A stretch of DNA of 64,000 nt, from assembly GCF_000745345.1 (NCBI RefSeq), contig NZ_JQNR01000004.1:248001-312000 (forward strand), read 5' to 3'. The DNA is from Actinacidiphila yeochonensis CN732 (GTDB lineage Bacteria; Actinomycetota; Actinomycetes; Streptomycetales; Streptomycetaceae). The translations under genes and the position numbers were made by a program. Of the stretch, positions 30,761-41,374 are shown in pieces. The notes under the pieces are model-generated. The model was not told the origin of the DNA. It worked only from the letters and a program-made list of their open reading frames with translations, and made no database searches. How positions within the stretch are numbered: the first letter of the stretch is position 1; the number at the start of each line of letters is the position of its first letter.

Positions 30761-31639
30761 ATGTCGTTCATCCGGGACGAGATCGACCGCCAGCCCGCCG
30801 CCTGGCGCGAGGCCGGGAGTGTCGCCGCGGCGGCGGGCGGACTGCCCGAACCGGGGGAGCGGGTGGCCGTCATCGGCTGCGGCACGTCGTGGTTCATGGC
30901 CGAGGCGTACGCCGGCCTGCGGGAGCGGCGCGGCCAGGGGCAGACCGACGCCTTCGCGGCCTCCGAGTTCCCGCACGACCGCGACTACGACCGGCTCGTG
31001 GTGATCTCCCGCTCCGGCACCACCACGGAGGTCGCCGAACTGCTGGGGCGGCACGGCAGGCGCAGCCCCACCGTCGCGCTCACCGCCGTCCCGGGGACCC
31101 CGGTGCCCGCGGCCGCGGACCGGGTGGTGGACCTGTCCTTCGCCGACGAACGCTCCGTCGTGCAGACCCTCTTCGCGACCACCGCGCTCGCCGCGCTGCG
31201 GGCGGCCCTCGGCGAGCCGGTCGCAGCGCTGGCCGACGCCGCCGAGTCGGTGCTGGCGGAGCCGCTGCCGGAGGAGTGGACCGCCGCCGAGCAGATCACC
31301 TTCCTCGGCCGCGGCTGGGCCCACGGAGTGGCCCGCGAGGCGGCGTTGAAGATGCGCGAGGCCACCCAGGGCTGGACCGAGTCCTACCCGAGCATGGAGT
31401 ACCGGCACGGGCCGATCGCCATCGCCGCGCCCGGCCGGCTGGTCTGGCACTTCGGCCCCGACGCCGACGGGCTGCGCGAGGACGTCCGGCCCACCGGGGC
31501 GCTGTTCGTCGACAACGCCGAGGACCCGCAGGTCGACCTGATCCGGGTGCAGCGGCTCGCCGCCGCCGTGGCGGAGCTGCGCGGTCTGGACCCCGACCGG
31601 CCGCGCCACCTCACCCGGTCGGTGGTGCTGAACGCGTGA
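30761..31639 (+). CDS. SIS-domain sugar-phosphate isomerase/deaminase (AgaS-like)
   Basis: A 292-residue cytoplasmic protein with two sugar-isomerase (SIS) domains: GERVAVIGCGTSWFMAEAYA (about residues 32-51) with the SRSGTTTEV phosphate-binding loop near residue 81, and the second domain with FLGRGWAHGVAREAALKMRE and the catalytic-type ESYPSMEYRHGP segment. This matches AgaS or the isomerase half of GlmS, acting on amino- or keto-sugar phosphates. The ATG has AGGAG six bases upstream. It precedes the class II aldolase by 176 bases, the pairing seen in N-acetylgalactosamine or tagatose pathways. The exact sugar is not known. Confidence 0.85.
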   Translation: MSFIRDEIDRQPAAWREAGSVAAAAGGLPEPGERVAVIGCGTSWFMAEAYAGLRERRGQGQTDAFAASEFPHDRDYDRLVVISRSGTTTEVAELLGRHGRRSPTVALTAVPGTPVPAAADRVVDLSFADERSVVQTLFATTALAALRAALGEPVAALADAAESVLAEPLPEEWTAAEQITFLGRGWAHGVAREAALKMREATQGWTESYPSMEYRHGPIAIAAPGRLVWHFGPDADGLREDVRPTGALFVDNAEDPQVDLIRVQRLAAAVAELRGLDPDRPRHLTRSVVLNA

Positions 31640-31815
31640 CGGCCCCGAAGGCCCGGCGGCGCCAGGCGTACCGACGGTGCCGCTGAGGCCGCCACCGTCC
31701 CTGCCGCCTCCATCGCCTCTTCCACCTCCGTAGTCCCCGCCGTCTCCGCAGTTTCCGTCAGCACCGCCGCCGGCGAACCGGACGCCGGCCGAACCCCGGA
31801 CAGGAGCAGATCCCC

Positions 31816-32679
31816 GTGCTGAGCACCACCGCCGAACTGGTCGGCCAGGCCCGTGCCGCAGGCACCGGCGTCGCCGCGTTCAACGTCATCGCGCTGGAGC
31901 ACGCCGCGGCGGTGGCCGCGGCGGCGGAGGCCACCGGCCTTCCGGCGATCGTCCAGATCAGCCACAACGCGATCCGCTACCACGGCGGCGACCCGCTGCC
32001 GCTGGCCGCCGCCGTCACCCGGATCGCCGCCGCGAGCACCGCGCGCCTGTCGCTCCACCTCGACCACGTCGAGGACCTCGACCTGGCGCGGCGGACCGCC
32101 GAGTGCGGCGCCAGCTCGGTGATGTTCGACGGCTCCCGCCTCCCGGACGAGCAGAACGTCGCCGCCACCCGTGCGGCGGCCGACTGGGCGCATGCCCAAG
32201 GGCTGTTCGTCGAGGCCGAGCTGGGCGAGATCGGCGGCAAGGGGTCCGCCCACACGCCCGGCGTGCGGACCGACCCGGGCCAGGCGGCCGAGTTCGTCGC
32301 GGCGACCGGGGTGGACGCGCTCGCCGTCGCGGTGGGCAGTTCGCACGCCATGCGGACCAGGACCGCCGGGCTCGACCTGGAGCTCATCGCCCGGCTGCGG
32401 GACGCGGTGCCGGTGCCGCTGGTGCTGCACGGGTCGTCGGGGGTCCCGAACGCGACCCTCCAGGAGGCCGTCGGCCGCGGCATGACCAAGATCAACATCG
32501 GCACCCTGCTCAACCTCGCGTTCACCGAGGCCGTCAGAACGGTCCTGCGCGAGGAGCCCACCGCCGTCGACCCGCGCCGCTACCTCGGTTCGGCGCGACA
32601 GGCGGCGACCGCCGTCGTCACCGACTGCCTGACCAGCCTCCAGGGCCGGACCGCCCCGGTCGAGGCACCGCTGGCCTGA
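31816..32679 (+). CDS. Class II ketose-bisphosphate aldolase (KbaY/GatY/FbaA type)
   Basis: Zn-dependent aldolase, 287 residues, that would split a ketose 1,6-bisphosphate into two triose phosphates. Zn-ligand and catalytic motifs are present: SLHLDHVEDLDLARR (HxDH type) near residues 76-90, EAELGEIGG near 135-143, LHGSSGVPN and the C-terminal GMTKINIGTLLNLAF phosphate loop. The GTG has AGGAG ten bases upstream. Together with the SIS protein it suggests a tagatose-6-phosphate-like route feeding glycolysis. A fructose-bisphosphate housekeeping role is less likely given the location. Confidence 0.88.
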   Translation: MLSTTAELVGQARAAGTGVAAFNVIALEHAAAVAAAAEATGLPAIVQISHNAIRYHGGDPLPLAAAVTRIAAASTARLSLHLDHVEDLDLARRTAECGASSVMFDGSRLPDEQNVAATRAAADWAHAQGLFVEAELGEIGGKGSAHTPGVRTDPGQAAEFVAATGVDALAVAVGSSHAMRTRTAGLDLELIARLRDAVPVPLVLHGSSGVPNATLQEAVGRGMTKINIGTLLNLAFTEAVRTVLREEPTAVDPRRYLGSARQAATAVVTDCLTSLQGRTAPVEAPLA

Positions 32680-32735
32680 CGGCCAGTCAAGATTGGGTTA
32701 TTCGCTCGCCCGTTCGTCGTGTCGGTGCCCCTTGT

Positions 32736-32741
32736 TACAGT
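32736..32741 (+). promoter_or_regulatory. Candidate -10 element of a leaderless transcript
   Basis: TACAGT lies six bases before the GTG at 32748, and no Shine-Dalgarno sequence is present. This is the spacing expected when transcription starts at the start codon itself. Confidence 0.45.
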
Positions 32742-32747
32742 GCGTCG

Positions 32748-34352
32748 GTGGCCACCTCATCGCGTGAATCGCCGGCCGGTGCCGGCTGGCAGGACCAGGA
32801 ACCGGGCCGTTACCGGGAGTTGATGCCCGAGCGCGTCGTCAACGTCTCCTGGCTCGACCCGAGGACCCTGTGGCGGGCCCGCAACGGGCCGCTGGCCTCC
32901 CTGTTCGGCGACCCGACCGGTGCCGACCGGCAGCGCTGGGTCCGCTCCCAGGTCGAACGAGGCGAGGCCGGGCCGGAGTTGCTGATCGAGCGGGACGACC
33001 CCGAGGCGTTCTCGTTCCTCGTCATGGGCGACACCGGCGAAGGTGACGGCCCTCAGTACGCCGTGGTGCCCGGCCTGCTCAAGGCCGGCGCCGGCACCCG
33101 CTTCGCGGTCGTGTGCAGCGACGTGCTCTACCCGGTGGGCACCGGCAACGAGTACCCGGAGAAGTTCTTCCGCCCCTACCAGGACTACGACGCGCCGATC
33201 TACGCGATACCGGGCAACCACGACTGGTACGACGGGCTCACCGGCTTCATGCGGGTCTTCTGCCGCGCCCGCGCACTGCCGCCCCGTCCGAAGCCCCGCC
33301 CGCTGTCGGCCGCCTGGTGGCGCGACCTGCTGTGGGCGGCACCGGACACACCCGACGACGCGCTCATCGACCGGGCCCGGCAGCTGCGGTCGAAGCCCTC
33401 CCAGGCAGCCTGTCAGCCCGGCCCGTACTGGGCGATGGACACCGGGCCGCTGCGCCTGATCGGTATCGACACCGGCCTGCTCGGCACCATCGACGCCGAA
33501 CAGGGCGCGTGGCTGCGCCGGGTGGCCCAGGGGCCCCGCCCCAAGATCCTGCTCACCGGCTCCCCGATCTACGTGGACGGTGAGCACCACCCGTGCGCCA
33601 TCGAGGGCGGCGGCACCGTGGACGACGTCGTCCGCGACCCCGCCAACCACTTCGTCGCCGCGATCGGCGGCGACATCCACAACTACCAGCACTACCCGGT
33701 GGACGTGGACGGCCGGCGGATCGAGTACGTGGTGTCCGGCGGCGGGGGCGCCTTCATGCACGCCACCCACACGATCCCGCGGGTGGACATCGGCGGCGTC
33801 AGCGAAGCGGACTTCCGCTGCTATCCGATGCGCGGTGACTCGCTCGCCTTCTACAGCCGCTTCTACGGCGGCCGGCTGCGGCTGCGCCGCCTCCTCGGCC
33901 TCACCCCCGAGCAGGCGACGGCGGCGGTCGCCGAACGCGTCGGGGTCGAGCCGGTGCGGGCCACGACGGAGCGGACCACCCGGCGCACCCGGTTCGTGGC
34001 CTCGCTGCTCGGGGTCGCGCCCCGCCCGGGGCGCGGCGCGCGGCTCCGGCCCCGGCTGCCGGTGCACACCGCGCTGACCAAGGTCGTCTCCCCGGCGGGT
34101 GCGACGTACAGCCCGCCGTTCTTCAAGAACTTCCTGCGTCTGGACGTCACCGCCGAGGCGGTCCGGATCAGGTGCTTCGCCGCCACCGGGATGCGCGCCC
34201 AGGAGCTCGACCCGCCCGTCGAGGACGAGTTCACCGTCCCGCTGCGGTCTCCCGTCCCGCCGCCCCGCCAGGGCGCGGAGGACGGCGCGGCCGGTCCGGC
34301 AGCGGCGCCGGGCGGTCCGGGCGCGGCCGGTGGCGCGGGGGAGGGGGCGTAG
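32748..34352 (+). CDS. Calcineurin-like metallophosphoesterase
   Basis: A 534-residue cytoplasmic phosphoesterase. The dimetal-site motifs are ordered as expected: VMGDTGEGDGP near residue 92, CSDVLYP where the usual GD-x-x-Y/D site lies, AIPGNHDWYDG near 155, TGSPIYVDGEH, and GGDIHNYQHYPVD near 306 for the last histidines. The unusual CSDVLYP keeps the aspartate but has Ser before it. The C-terminal 200 residues are Arg-rich and of unknown role. The start codon is inferred from the end of coding quality and a leaderless-type -10 box. The gene converges on modC with only 12 bases between stops. Confidence 0.82.
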   Translation: MATSSRESPAGAGWQDQEPGRYRELMPERVVNVSWLDPRTLWRARNGPLASLFGDPTGADRQRWVRSQVERGEAGPELLIERDDPEAFSFLVMGDTGEGDGPQYAVVPGLLKAGAGTRFAVVCSDVLYPVGTGNEYPEKFFRPYQDYDAPIYAIPGNHDWYDGLTGFMRVFCRARALPPRPKPRPLSAAWWRDLLWAAPDTPDDALIDRARQLRSKPSQAACQPGPYWAMDTGPLRLIGIDTGLLGTIDAEQGAWLRRVAQGPRPKILLTGSPIYVDGEHHPCAIEGGGTVDDVVRDPANHFVAAIGGDIHNYQHYPVDVDGRRIEYVVSGGGGAFMHATHTIPRVDIGGVSEADFRCYPMRGDSLAFYSRFYGGRLRLRRLLGLTPEQATAAVAERVGVEPVRATTERTTRRTRFVASLLGVAPRPGRGARLRPRLPVHTALTKVVSPAGATYSPPFFKNFLRLDVTAEAVRIRCFAATGMRAQELDPPVEDEFTVPLRSPVPPPRQGAEDGAAGPAAAPGGPGAAGGAGEGA

Positions 34353-34364
34353 GCCGCGCCGGGC

Positions 34365-35636
34365 TCAGGCCGGGTACGTGTGGACCAGGGCGGCGTCGAC
34401 GGCCGCCCACACCGCGACCCCCTCGTACAGGCCGAGCTCGGCGACCGCCGGGGCACTGAGGTCGGCCGCCAGGGGCAGCCCGCCGTCCCGGACGGCCAGC
34501 GTGACCCTGATCCGGTGGCCGTGCGACTCCATCCCGGTGACGGCGGCCGCCCAGACGTTGGCCGCGCCGTCAGCGCCGGTGCCGGTGCTGACGCCAGTCC
34601 CGGTATCGCCGTCGGCGGGGCGGGTGCGGTGCAGGGTCACCGCGCCGGGCGGGAAGGCCGCGAACGCCGGGCCGGACACCTCCTCGGCGCCGGCCAGGAC
34701 GAGCCCGGGGGCGATCCGTACGGTGTGCCCGGCCGCCTCGCCCCGGTAGAGGTTCAGCCCGACCAGCCGAGCCACGTAGTCGGTGCGCGGGCGGCGCGCG
34801 ATCTCGGCGGGGGTGCCCGTCTGGGCCACCCGGCCGTCCTCGACGACGACCAGCCGGTCGGCGAGCACCATCGCGTCCAGCGGGTCGTGCGTGACGAGCA
34901 CCGCCACCGCCTCGAACGCGGCCAGGTGGCGGCGCAGTTCGGCCCGCACGTCCAGCCGGGCGCCGGCGTCCAGCGCGGCCAGCGGCTCGTCCAGCAGCAG
35001 CAGCCGGGGCGCGGTGGCCAGCGCCCGGGCCAGCGCCACCCGTTGTGCCTGGCCGCCCGACAGCCGCCGCGGCTTGGCGTGCCCGTACTCCGCCAGGTCC
35101 ATCCGCTCCAGCAGCCCGGCCGCCGCGGCCCGTGCGCGGGCCCGGGGGACGCCCTGGCAGCGCGGGCCGAACGCCACGTTCTCCGCCGCGCTCAGGTGCG
35201 GGAAGAGCAGGTAGTCCTGGAAGATCACGCCGACCGGGCGGTCCTCGGGCGCCACCCGGACCCGCCGCGCCGGCTCCTCCAGTACCCGGCCGTCCAGCCG
35301 CAGCCCGCCGCCGGTCAGCGGGTCCAGCCCGGCCAGCGCCCGCAGCGAGGTCGTCTTGCCCGCGCCGTTCGGGCCGAGCAGCGCCAGCACCTCGCCGGGC
35401 CCGGCCGCCAGTTCCACGTCCAGCCGGAAGGCCCCGCGGTCGACGACGAGGCGCGCGCGCAGCCCCGCGTCGCGGGGCGGGACCGCCGCGGCGTCGGCCG
35501 CCAGGGCGACCGGCACCGCCTCCCGGCGCCGGTCCGCCCGGCCGGTGAGCCGCGCGAGCGCTCGGCCCGCCGGGCCGGTGAGCCGCGTGAGCGCTCCGCC
35601 CGCCCCGGCCGCCAGCGCCGCGGCCCGCCGCCGCAC
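34365..35636 (-). CDS. modC: Molybdate ABC transporter ATP-binding protein (ModC; probably fused to or shifted from ModB)
   Basis: ATPase of the molybdate importer, about 383-423 residues. Walker A reads LLGPNGAGKTTSLRA, the Q-loop VIFQDYLLFPHLSA, the ABC signature LSGGQAQRVALARAL and Walker B LLLLDEPLAALD. A C-terminal TOBE-like domain follows (AAVTGMESHGHRIRVTLAVR), typical of ModC. The start is uncertain: in-frame GTGs lie at 35636 and 35516, neither with a good ribosome site, and the permease frame runs on into this gene. The likeliest explanation is a fused permease-ATPase gene with an indel near 35640-35660. Confidence 0.85.
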   Translation of the reverse strand: MRRRAAALAAGAGGALTRLTGPAGRALARLTGRADRRREAVPVALAADAAAVPPRDAGLRARLVVDRGAFRLDVELAAGPGEVLALLGPNGAGKTTSLRALAGLDPLTGGGLRLDGRVLEEPARRVRVAPEDRPVGVIFQDYLLFPHLSAAENVAFGPRCQGVPRARARAAAAGLLERMDLAEYGHAKPRRLSGGQAQRVALARALATAPRLLLLDEPLAALDAGARLDVRAELRRHLAAFEAVAVLVTHDPLDAMVLADRLVVVEDGRVAQTGTPAEIARRPRTDYVARLVGLNLYRGEAAGHTVRIAPGLVLAGAEEVSGPAFAAFPPGAVTLHRTRPADGDTGTGVSTGTGADGAANVWAAAVTGMESHGHRIRVTLAVRDGGLPLAADLSAPAVAELGLYEGVAVWAAVDAALVHTYPA

Positions 35637-36655
35637 CGGCCCCGGGGCGGCGCCGCAGCCGTGCCCGCCCGGGCTCCGGCGGCGCCGGAGCGGTCCGGGA
35701 CGCCCATGCCGGTCCACCGCTCGCGCAGCGCCAGCAGCACCGTCACCGACACCGCGAGCAGCACCAGGCTGAGCGCGACCGCGGTGTCCGGGTCGTCCTG
35801 GAGGGCGAGGTACACCGACAGCGGCATCGTCTGGGTACGGCCCGGGAAGCTCCCCGCGAAGGTGATGGTGGCCCCGAACTCGCCCAGCGCGCGGGCCCAG
35901 GCGAGCACCGCCCCGGCCGCCACCCCCGGCGCCACCAGCGGCAGCGTCACCCGGCGGAAGGCCGTGAAACGGGAGGCGCCCAGTGTGGCCGCGGCCTCCT
36001 CGTACCGGGCGTCGGCGGCCCGCAGCGTGCCCTCGACGCTGATCACCAGGAACGGCATCGCCACGAACGCCTCGGCGACGACCACCCCGGCGGTGGTGAA
36101 GGGCAGGGTGACGCCGAACCACGAGTCGAGCCACTTCCCGAGCACCCCGTTGCGCCCCAGCGCCAGCAGCAGCGCCACGCCGCCGACCACCGGCGGCAGC
36201 ACCAGCGGCAGCGTCACCAGGGCGCGCACCAGGCGCCGTCCGGGGAAGCGGGCCCGCGCCAGCAGCCAGGCCAGCGGCACCCCGAGCACCAGCGCCACGG
36301 CGGTTGCGAGGGTGGCCGTCTCCAGCGACAGCCGCAGCGCCTGCCAGACGGCCGCGCTGGTCAGCAGGGACGGCATCCCCCGCCACGGGGCGCGCACCAG
36401 CAGCGCGAGCAGCGGCAGCAGCAGGAAGGCCATGCCGACCAGCGCGGGCAGCAGCAGCGGCAGCGGTGCCGCGCCCGCGCCTCCGCGGGCACCCGCCCGC
36501 GCGCTCCGGCCGGCGTTCCCGCCCGCGAACCGCCGGCCGGTGCCGGTGCCGGTGCCGGCGCTGCCGTCCGCCTCGAAGTCCGCGCCGGAACCCGCGCCGG
36601 AACCCGCGCCCGCCTCGCGACCCGGGGCCTCGCCGGGGCCCGCCGACCGGGTCAC
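35315..36655 (-). CDS. modB: Molybdate ABC transporter permease (ModB)
   Basis: Inner-membrane subunit with about five or six helices. The first 55 residues are a Gly/Ala-rich cytoplasmic leader, then LPLLLPALVGMAFLLLPLLA begins the membrane part. The ATPase-contact loop reads EEAAATLGASRFTAFRRVTL, and the segment RALGEFGATITFAGSFPGRT is the ModB/CysT signature. Membrane sequence ends near base 35720. As given, the frame continues as Arg-rich nonsense to 35315, overlapping modC by over 300 bases, so the true protein is either fused to ModC or ends by a frame change around 35650. The GTG start overlaps the modA stop as GTGA. Confidence 0.87.
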   Translation of the reverse strand: MTRSAGPGEAPGREAGAGSGAGSGADFEADGSAGTGTGTGRRFAGGNAGRSARAGARGGAGAAPLPLLLPALVGMAFLLLPLLALLVRAPWRGMPSLLTSAAVWQALRLSLETATLATAVALVLGVPLAWLLARARFPGRRLVRALVTLPLVLPPVVGGVALLLALGRNGVLGKWLDSWFGVTLPFTTAGVVVAEAFVAMPFLVISVEGTLRAADARYEEAAATLGASRFTAFRRVTLPLVAPGVAAGAVLAWARALGEFGATITFAGSFPGRTQTMPLSVYLALQDDPDTAVALSLVLLAVSVTVLLALRERWTGMGVPDRSGAAGARAGTAAAPPRGRCGGGPRRWRPGRAERSRGSPARRAERSRGSPAGRTGAGRRCRSPWRPTPRRSRPATRGCARASSSTAGPSGWTWNWRPGPARCWRCSARTARARRPRCGRWPGWTR

Positions 36656-37512
36656 GGGTTGAGGAAGCCCGCCTGGCTGAGCACCTTCTGGCCCTCGGTC
36701 GACCGCACCAGGGCGATGAACGCCTGGGCGCCCGTCGGGTTCGGCGCGTTCTTGAGGGCGTCGATCGGGTAGGCGTTGACCGCCTTCGCCGACTCGGGGA
36801 AGTCCACACCCTGCACCTTGCTGCCGCCGGCCTTGACGTCGGTCTGGTAGACGACCGCCGCGTCGACCTCCTTCAGCTCCACCTTGGTGAGCGCCGACTT
36901 GACGTCCTGCTCGTAGGAGACCGGGGTGAGCTTCAGGCCGCTGGCGGTGAGCGCGGTCTGCGCGGCCGCCCCGCACGGCACCGTCTTCGCGCACAGCGCG
37001 ACCTTCAGCTTGGAGCTGGTCAGGTCCTTCAGCGTGCTGATGTGCTCGGGGTTGCCCGGGAGGGTGGCGATCTCCAGCTGGTTGCGCACGAACGTCTGCG
37101 GGGTGCCGGCGCCGTCGCCCTTGTCGGTGACCGTCTTCATCGTGGCCGGGCTGGCCGCCGCGAAGACGTCCGCCGGGGCGCCGTTGGTGATGCTGGCGGC
37201 GAGCTGGTCGCTGCCGCCGAAGCTGAAGACCACGTTGGTGCCGGGGTAGGCCGTCTGGAAGTCCTTGCCCAGGGTGGTGAAGCTCTCCTTGAGCGAGGCG
37301 GCGGCGAACACCACCACCGTCCCGGAGACCTTCGGGCCGGCGGCCGCCGTGCCGCCCGAGGCGCCGGCGGACGGCGTGGACGTGCCCGACGTGCCCGAGG
37401 AGGACGACGCGTCCGAGGAGGACGAGGAGGAGCAGGCGGCCAGCGCGAGCGAGGCGGCGGCACAGACCGCCGCCAGGGCCGCGAGGCCGGGCCGCGGGTA
37501 ACGGGTCGTCAC
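36652..37512 (-). CDS. modA: Molybdate-binding lipoprotein (ModA)
   Basis: A 286-residue periplasmic-type binding protein. The signal peptide ends ASLALAACSSSS, with the lipid anchor cysteine near residue 27, followed by a Ser/Thr/Gly linker. The oxyanion-binding signature VVVFAAASLKESFTTLGKDF starts the mature domain, and GAPADVFAAAS and AAVVYQTDVKAGG are further ModA landmarks. The GTG at 37512 has GGAGAG upstream. The upstream region holds an unusual inverted repeat (37597-37648) and a 21-codon ORF ending at this start. Confidence 0.93.
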   Translation of the reverse strand: MTTRYPRPGLAALAAVCAAASLALAACSSSSSSDASSSSGTSGTSTPSAGASGGTAAAGPKVSGTVVVFAAASLKESFTTLGKDFQTAYPGTNVVFSFGGSDQLAASITNGAPADVFAAASPATMKTVTDKGDGAGTPQTFVRNQLEIATLPGNPEHISTLKDLTSSKLKVALCAKTVPCGAAAQTALTASGLKLTPVSYEQDVKSALTKVELKEVDAAVVYQTDVKAGGSKVQGVDFPESAKAVNAYPIDALKNAPNPTGAQAFIALVRSTEGQKVLSQAGFLNP

Positions 37513-37574
37513 AGGAACTCTCCCTCTCTCCGCGCCTGCTCGGGCGCGGGACCCTGCTGATGATAGTTGCGCAT
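37509..37574 (-). CDS. Possible 21-codon ORF coupled to modA
   Basis: ATG at 37574 opens a 21-codon frame (starting MRNYHQQGPAPEQ) whose TGA overlaps the modA GTG as GTGA. No strong ribosome site precedes it. The exact overlap is the arrangement used by neighbouring true genes, so it may be a leader for translational coupling, but chance is possible. Confidence 0.25.
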   Translation of the reverse strand: MRNYHQQGPAPEQARREGEFL

Positions 37575-37596
37575 CTGCGAGGGGAAAGACCGCGAT

Positions 37597-37648
37597 GGGA
37601 TCGCACACGCCAGACGATCACAGCGTACGGCCTGGTTCGTGCGATCCC
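37597..37648 (-). promoter_or_regulatory. Long inverted repeat upstream of modA
   Basis: GGGATCGCAC (37597-37606) and GTGCGATCCC (37639-37648) are perfect 10-base arms; inside them, after 3-base gaps on each side, CCAG and CTGG can pair as well. It lies 85-136 bases before modA. It could be a 5'-UTR structure controlling molybdate uptake or a two-part operator. No match to a known riboswitch was established. Confidence 0.5.
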
Positions 37649-37769
37649 CTGTGACGGCGGACGGGCGGTCCGGCGGCCCGGTTCCGAGGTCCGGCCCGGC
37701 GGTCCGGCGGCACAACCCCCCCGTCCTGAGGGCCCGGGACCCCGAGGCACCGCGGCCCGGTCCGGCGGC

Positions 37770-38453
37770 TCAGAGCTCCAGCCGGTACCCCATCCCGGGT
37801 TCGGTGACGAAGTGCCGCGGCCGGGCAGGGTCCGGCTCCAGCTTCCGCCGCAACTGCGCCATGTAGACGCGCAGGTAGTTGGTCTCGGTGCCGTAGCCGG
37901 GGCCCCACACGTCCTGGAGCAGCTGCCGCTGCGTGATCAGCCGGCCGGGGCTGCGCGCCAGCGCCTCCAGCAGGTGCCACTCGGTGGGGGTCAGCCGCAC
38001 GTCGGAGCCGTCCCGGCTGACCTTCTTCGCCGCCATGTCGACGGTGAACGACGCGGTGGTCAGCAGCGAGTTCTCCGGTCCGGGCGCCGGCTCGGCGCGG
38101 CGGCGTACGGCGGCCCGCATCCGGGCCAGCAGCTCGTCCATCGCGAACGGCTTGGTGACGTAGTCGTCGGCGCCGGCGTCCAGCGCCAGCACCTTCTCGT
38201 CGGAGGCGTGCCGGGCGGACAGCACGATGATCGGCACGCGGGTCCAGCCGCGGATGCCGGTGATCACGTCGACGCCGTCCATGTCCGGCAGCCCGAGGTC
38301 CAGCAGCACCACGTCCGGGTGCCGGTCGGCGGCCATCCGCAGGGCGCTCGCCCCGTCGCCGGCCGCGTCGACCTCGTAGTGCCGGGCCCGCAGGTTGATG
38401 GCCAGGGCCCGGACGATCTGCGGTTCGTCGTCGACCACGAGGACTCGGCTCAC
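37770..38453 (-). CDS. kdpE: KdpE-like response regulator (second copy, next to kdpC)
   Basis: OmpR-family response regulator, 227 residues. The receiver domain has the acidic pocket VVDDEP (residues 5-10), phosphorylation site D in LLDLGLPDMDG near residue 51, and K in VTKPF near 101. The winged-helix DNA-binding domain ends TETNYLRVYMAQLRRKLEPD and VTEPGMGYRLEL, the KdpE signature. The GTG start has AAAGGAG upstream. It lies 136 bases downstream of kdpC, apart from the kdpD gene; another KdpE is at 45726-46415. Both copies keep all phosphorylation residues. Confidence 0.9.
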   Translation of the reverse strand: MSRVLVVDDEPQIVRALAINLRARHYEVDAAGDGASALRMAADRHPDVVLLDLGLPDMDGVDVITGIRGWTRVPIIVLSARHASDEKVLALDAGADDYVTKPFAMDELLARMRAAVRRRAEPAPGPENSLLTTASFTVDMAAKKVSRDGSDVRLTPTEWHLLEALARSPGRLITQRQLLQDVWGPGYGTETNYLRVYMAQLRRKLEPDPARPRHFVTEPGMGYRLEL

Positions 38454-38589
38454 ACCGGCTCCTTTCCCAGTAGTTGCCTCGGTAGTTCACCGGACGGCGG
38501 TCCCGGCCGCTCCGCCGCTGTCCGCCGTCCGGTGCGCGCACACCGGTCGGCGGCGCGGCGGGATTCCCCGCCGCGCCGCCGACCGCCGG

Positions 38590-39207
38590 TCACTTGATCT
38601 TGGCCAGATCCAGGTTGAGCGTCACCACGTCCACGTAGGAGTTCCCCAGGAACCCGGCCGCGCGGCCGTGGGTGTTGTCGGAGACGAGTCCCCGGACCCG
38701 CGCGGTGGTGAGCCCCCGGGCCTGGGCGACCCGGGCGACCTGCTCGGCCGCGTAGGCGGTGGAGATGTCCGGGTCCAGGCCGGAGCCGGAGGCGGTGACC
38801 GCGTCGGCCGGCACGTCGGCCGGGGCCACGTGGTCGAACGCCGCGACGGCGGTCCGCCGTTCCTTGATCGCCTTCACCAGGCCCGGGTCGTTCGGGCCGA
38901 GGTTGGACGCGCCGCTCGCCAGCATGTCGTAGTCGCTCGCCGAGGGGCGCGGCTGGAAGAACCTCGGGTCCGGCCGGGCCGCCTCGTTCGGGTCGTCGGG
39001 GTTCTTCTTCGGCAGGTCGAAGCTCTGGCCGATGAGGCTGGAGCCGACGGTCCGGCCGTTCTCCTTGAGCAGTGAGCCGTTGGCCTGGCCGGAGAAGGCG
39101 GTCTGGGCGATGCCGGTGATGACCAGGGGGTAGGCCAGCCCGCAGATCACGGTGAACACCAGCAGCATCCGCAGAGCCGCCAGGTGGTTGCGCAGCAGGG
39201 TGAGCAT
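38590..39207 (-). CDS. kdpC: Potassium-transporting ATPase subunit C (KdpC)
   Basis: Small accessory subunit of the KdpFABC K+ pump, 205 residues. One N-terminal transmembrane helix (LRMLLVFTVICGLAYPLVIT) is followed by an extracytoplasmic domain with ANGSLLKENGRTVGSSLIGQ and the conserved VTASGSGLDPDISTAYAAEQ and RVRGLVSDNT segments. Length and motifs are normal. It starts 13 bases after the kdpB stop and closes the kdpFABC set. Confidence 0.96.
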   Translation of the reverse strand: MLTLLRNHLAALRMLLVFTVICGLAYPLVITGIAQTAFSGQANGSLLKENGRTVGSSLIGQSFDLPKKNPDDPNEAARPDPRFFQPRPSASDYDMLASGASNLGPNDPGLVKAIKERRTAVAAFDHVAPADVPADAVTASGSGLDPDISTAYAAEQVARVAQARGLTTARVRGLVSDNTHGRAAGFLGNSYVDVVTLNLDLAKIK

Positions 39208-39220
39208 GACGTGGCCTTCC

Positions 39221-41373
<2,153 letters not shown>

Positions 41374-41374
<1 letters not shown>

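Noticed and set aside
37597..37648. Molybdenum-cofactor riboswitch
   Set aside because: The hairpin is clear, but its arms and loops could not be matched to the known consensus, so only an unnamed regulatory structure is reported.
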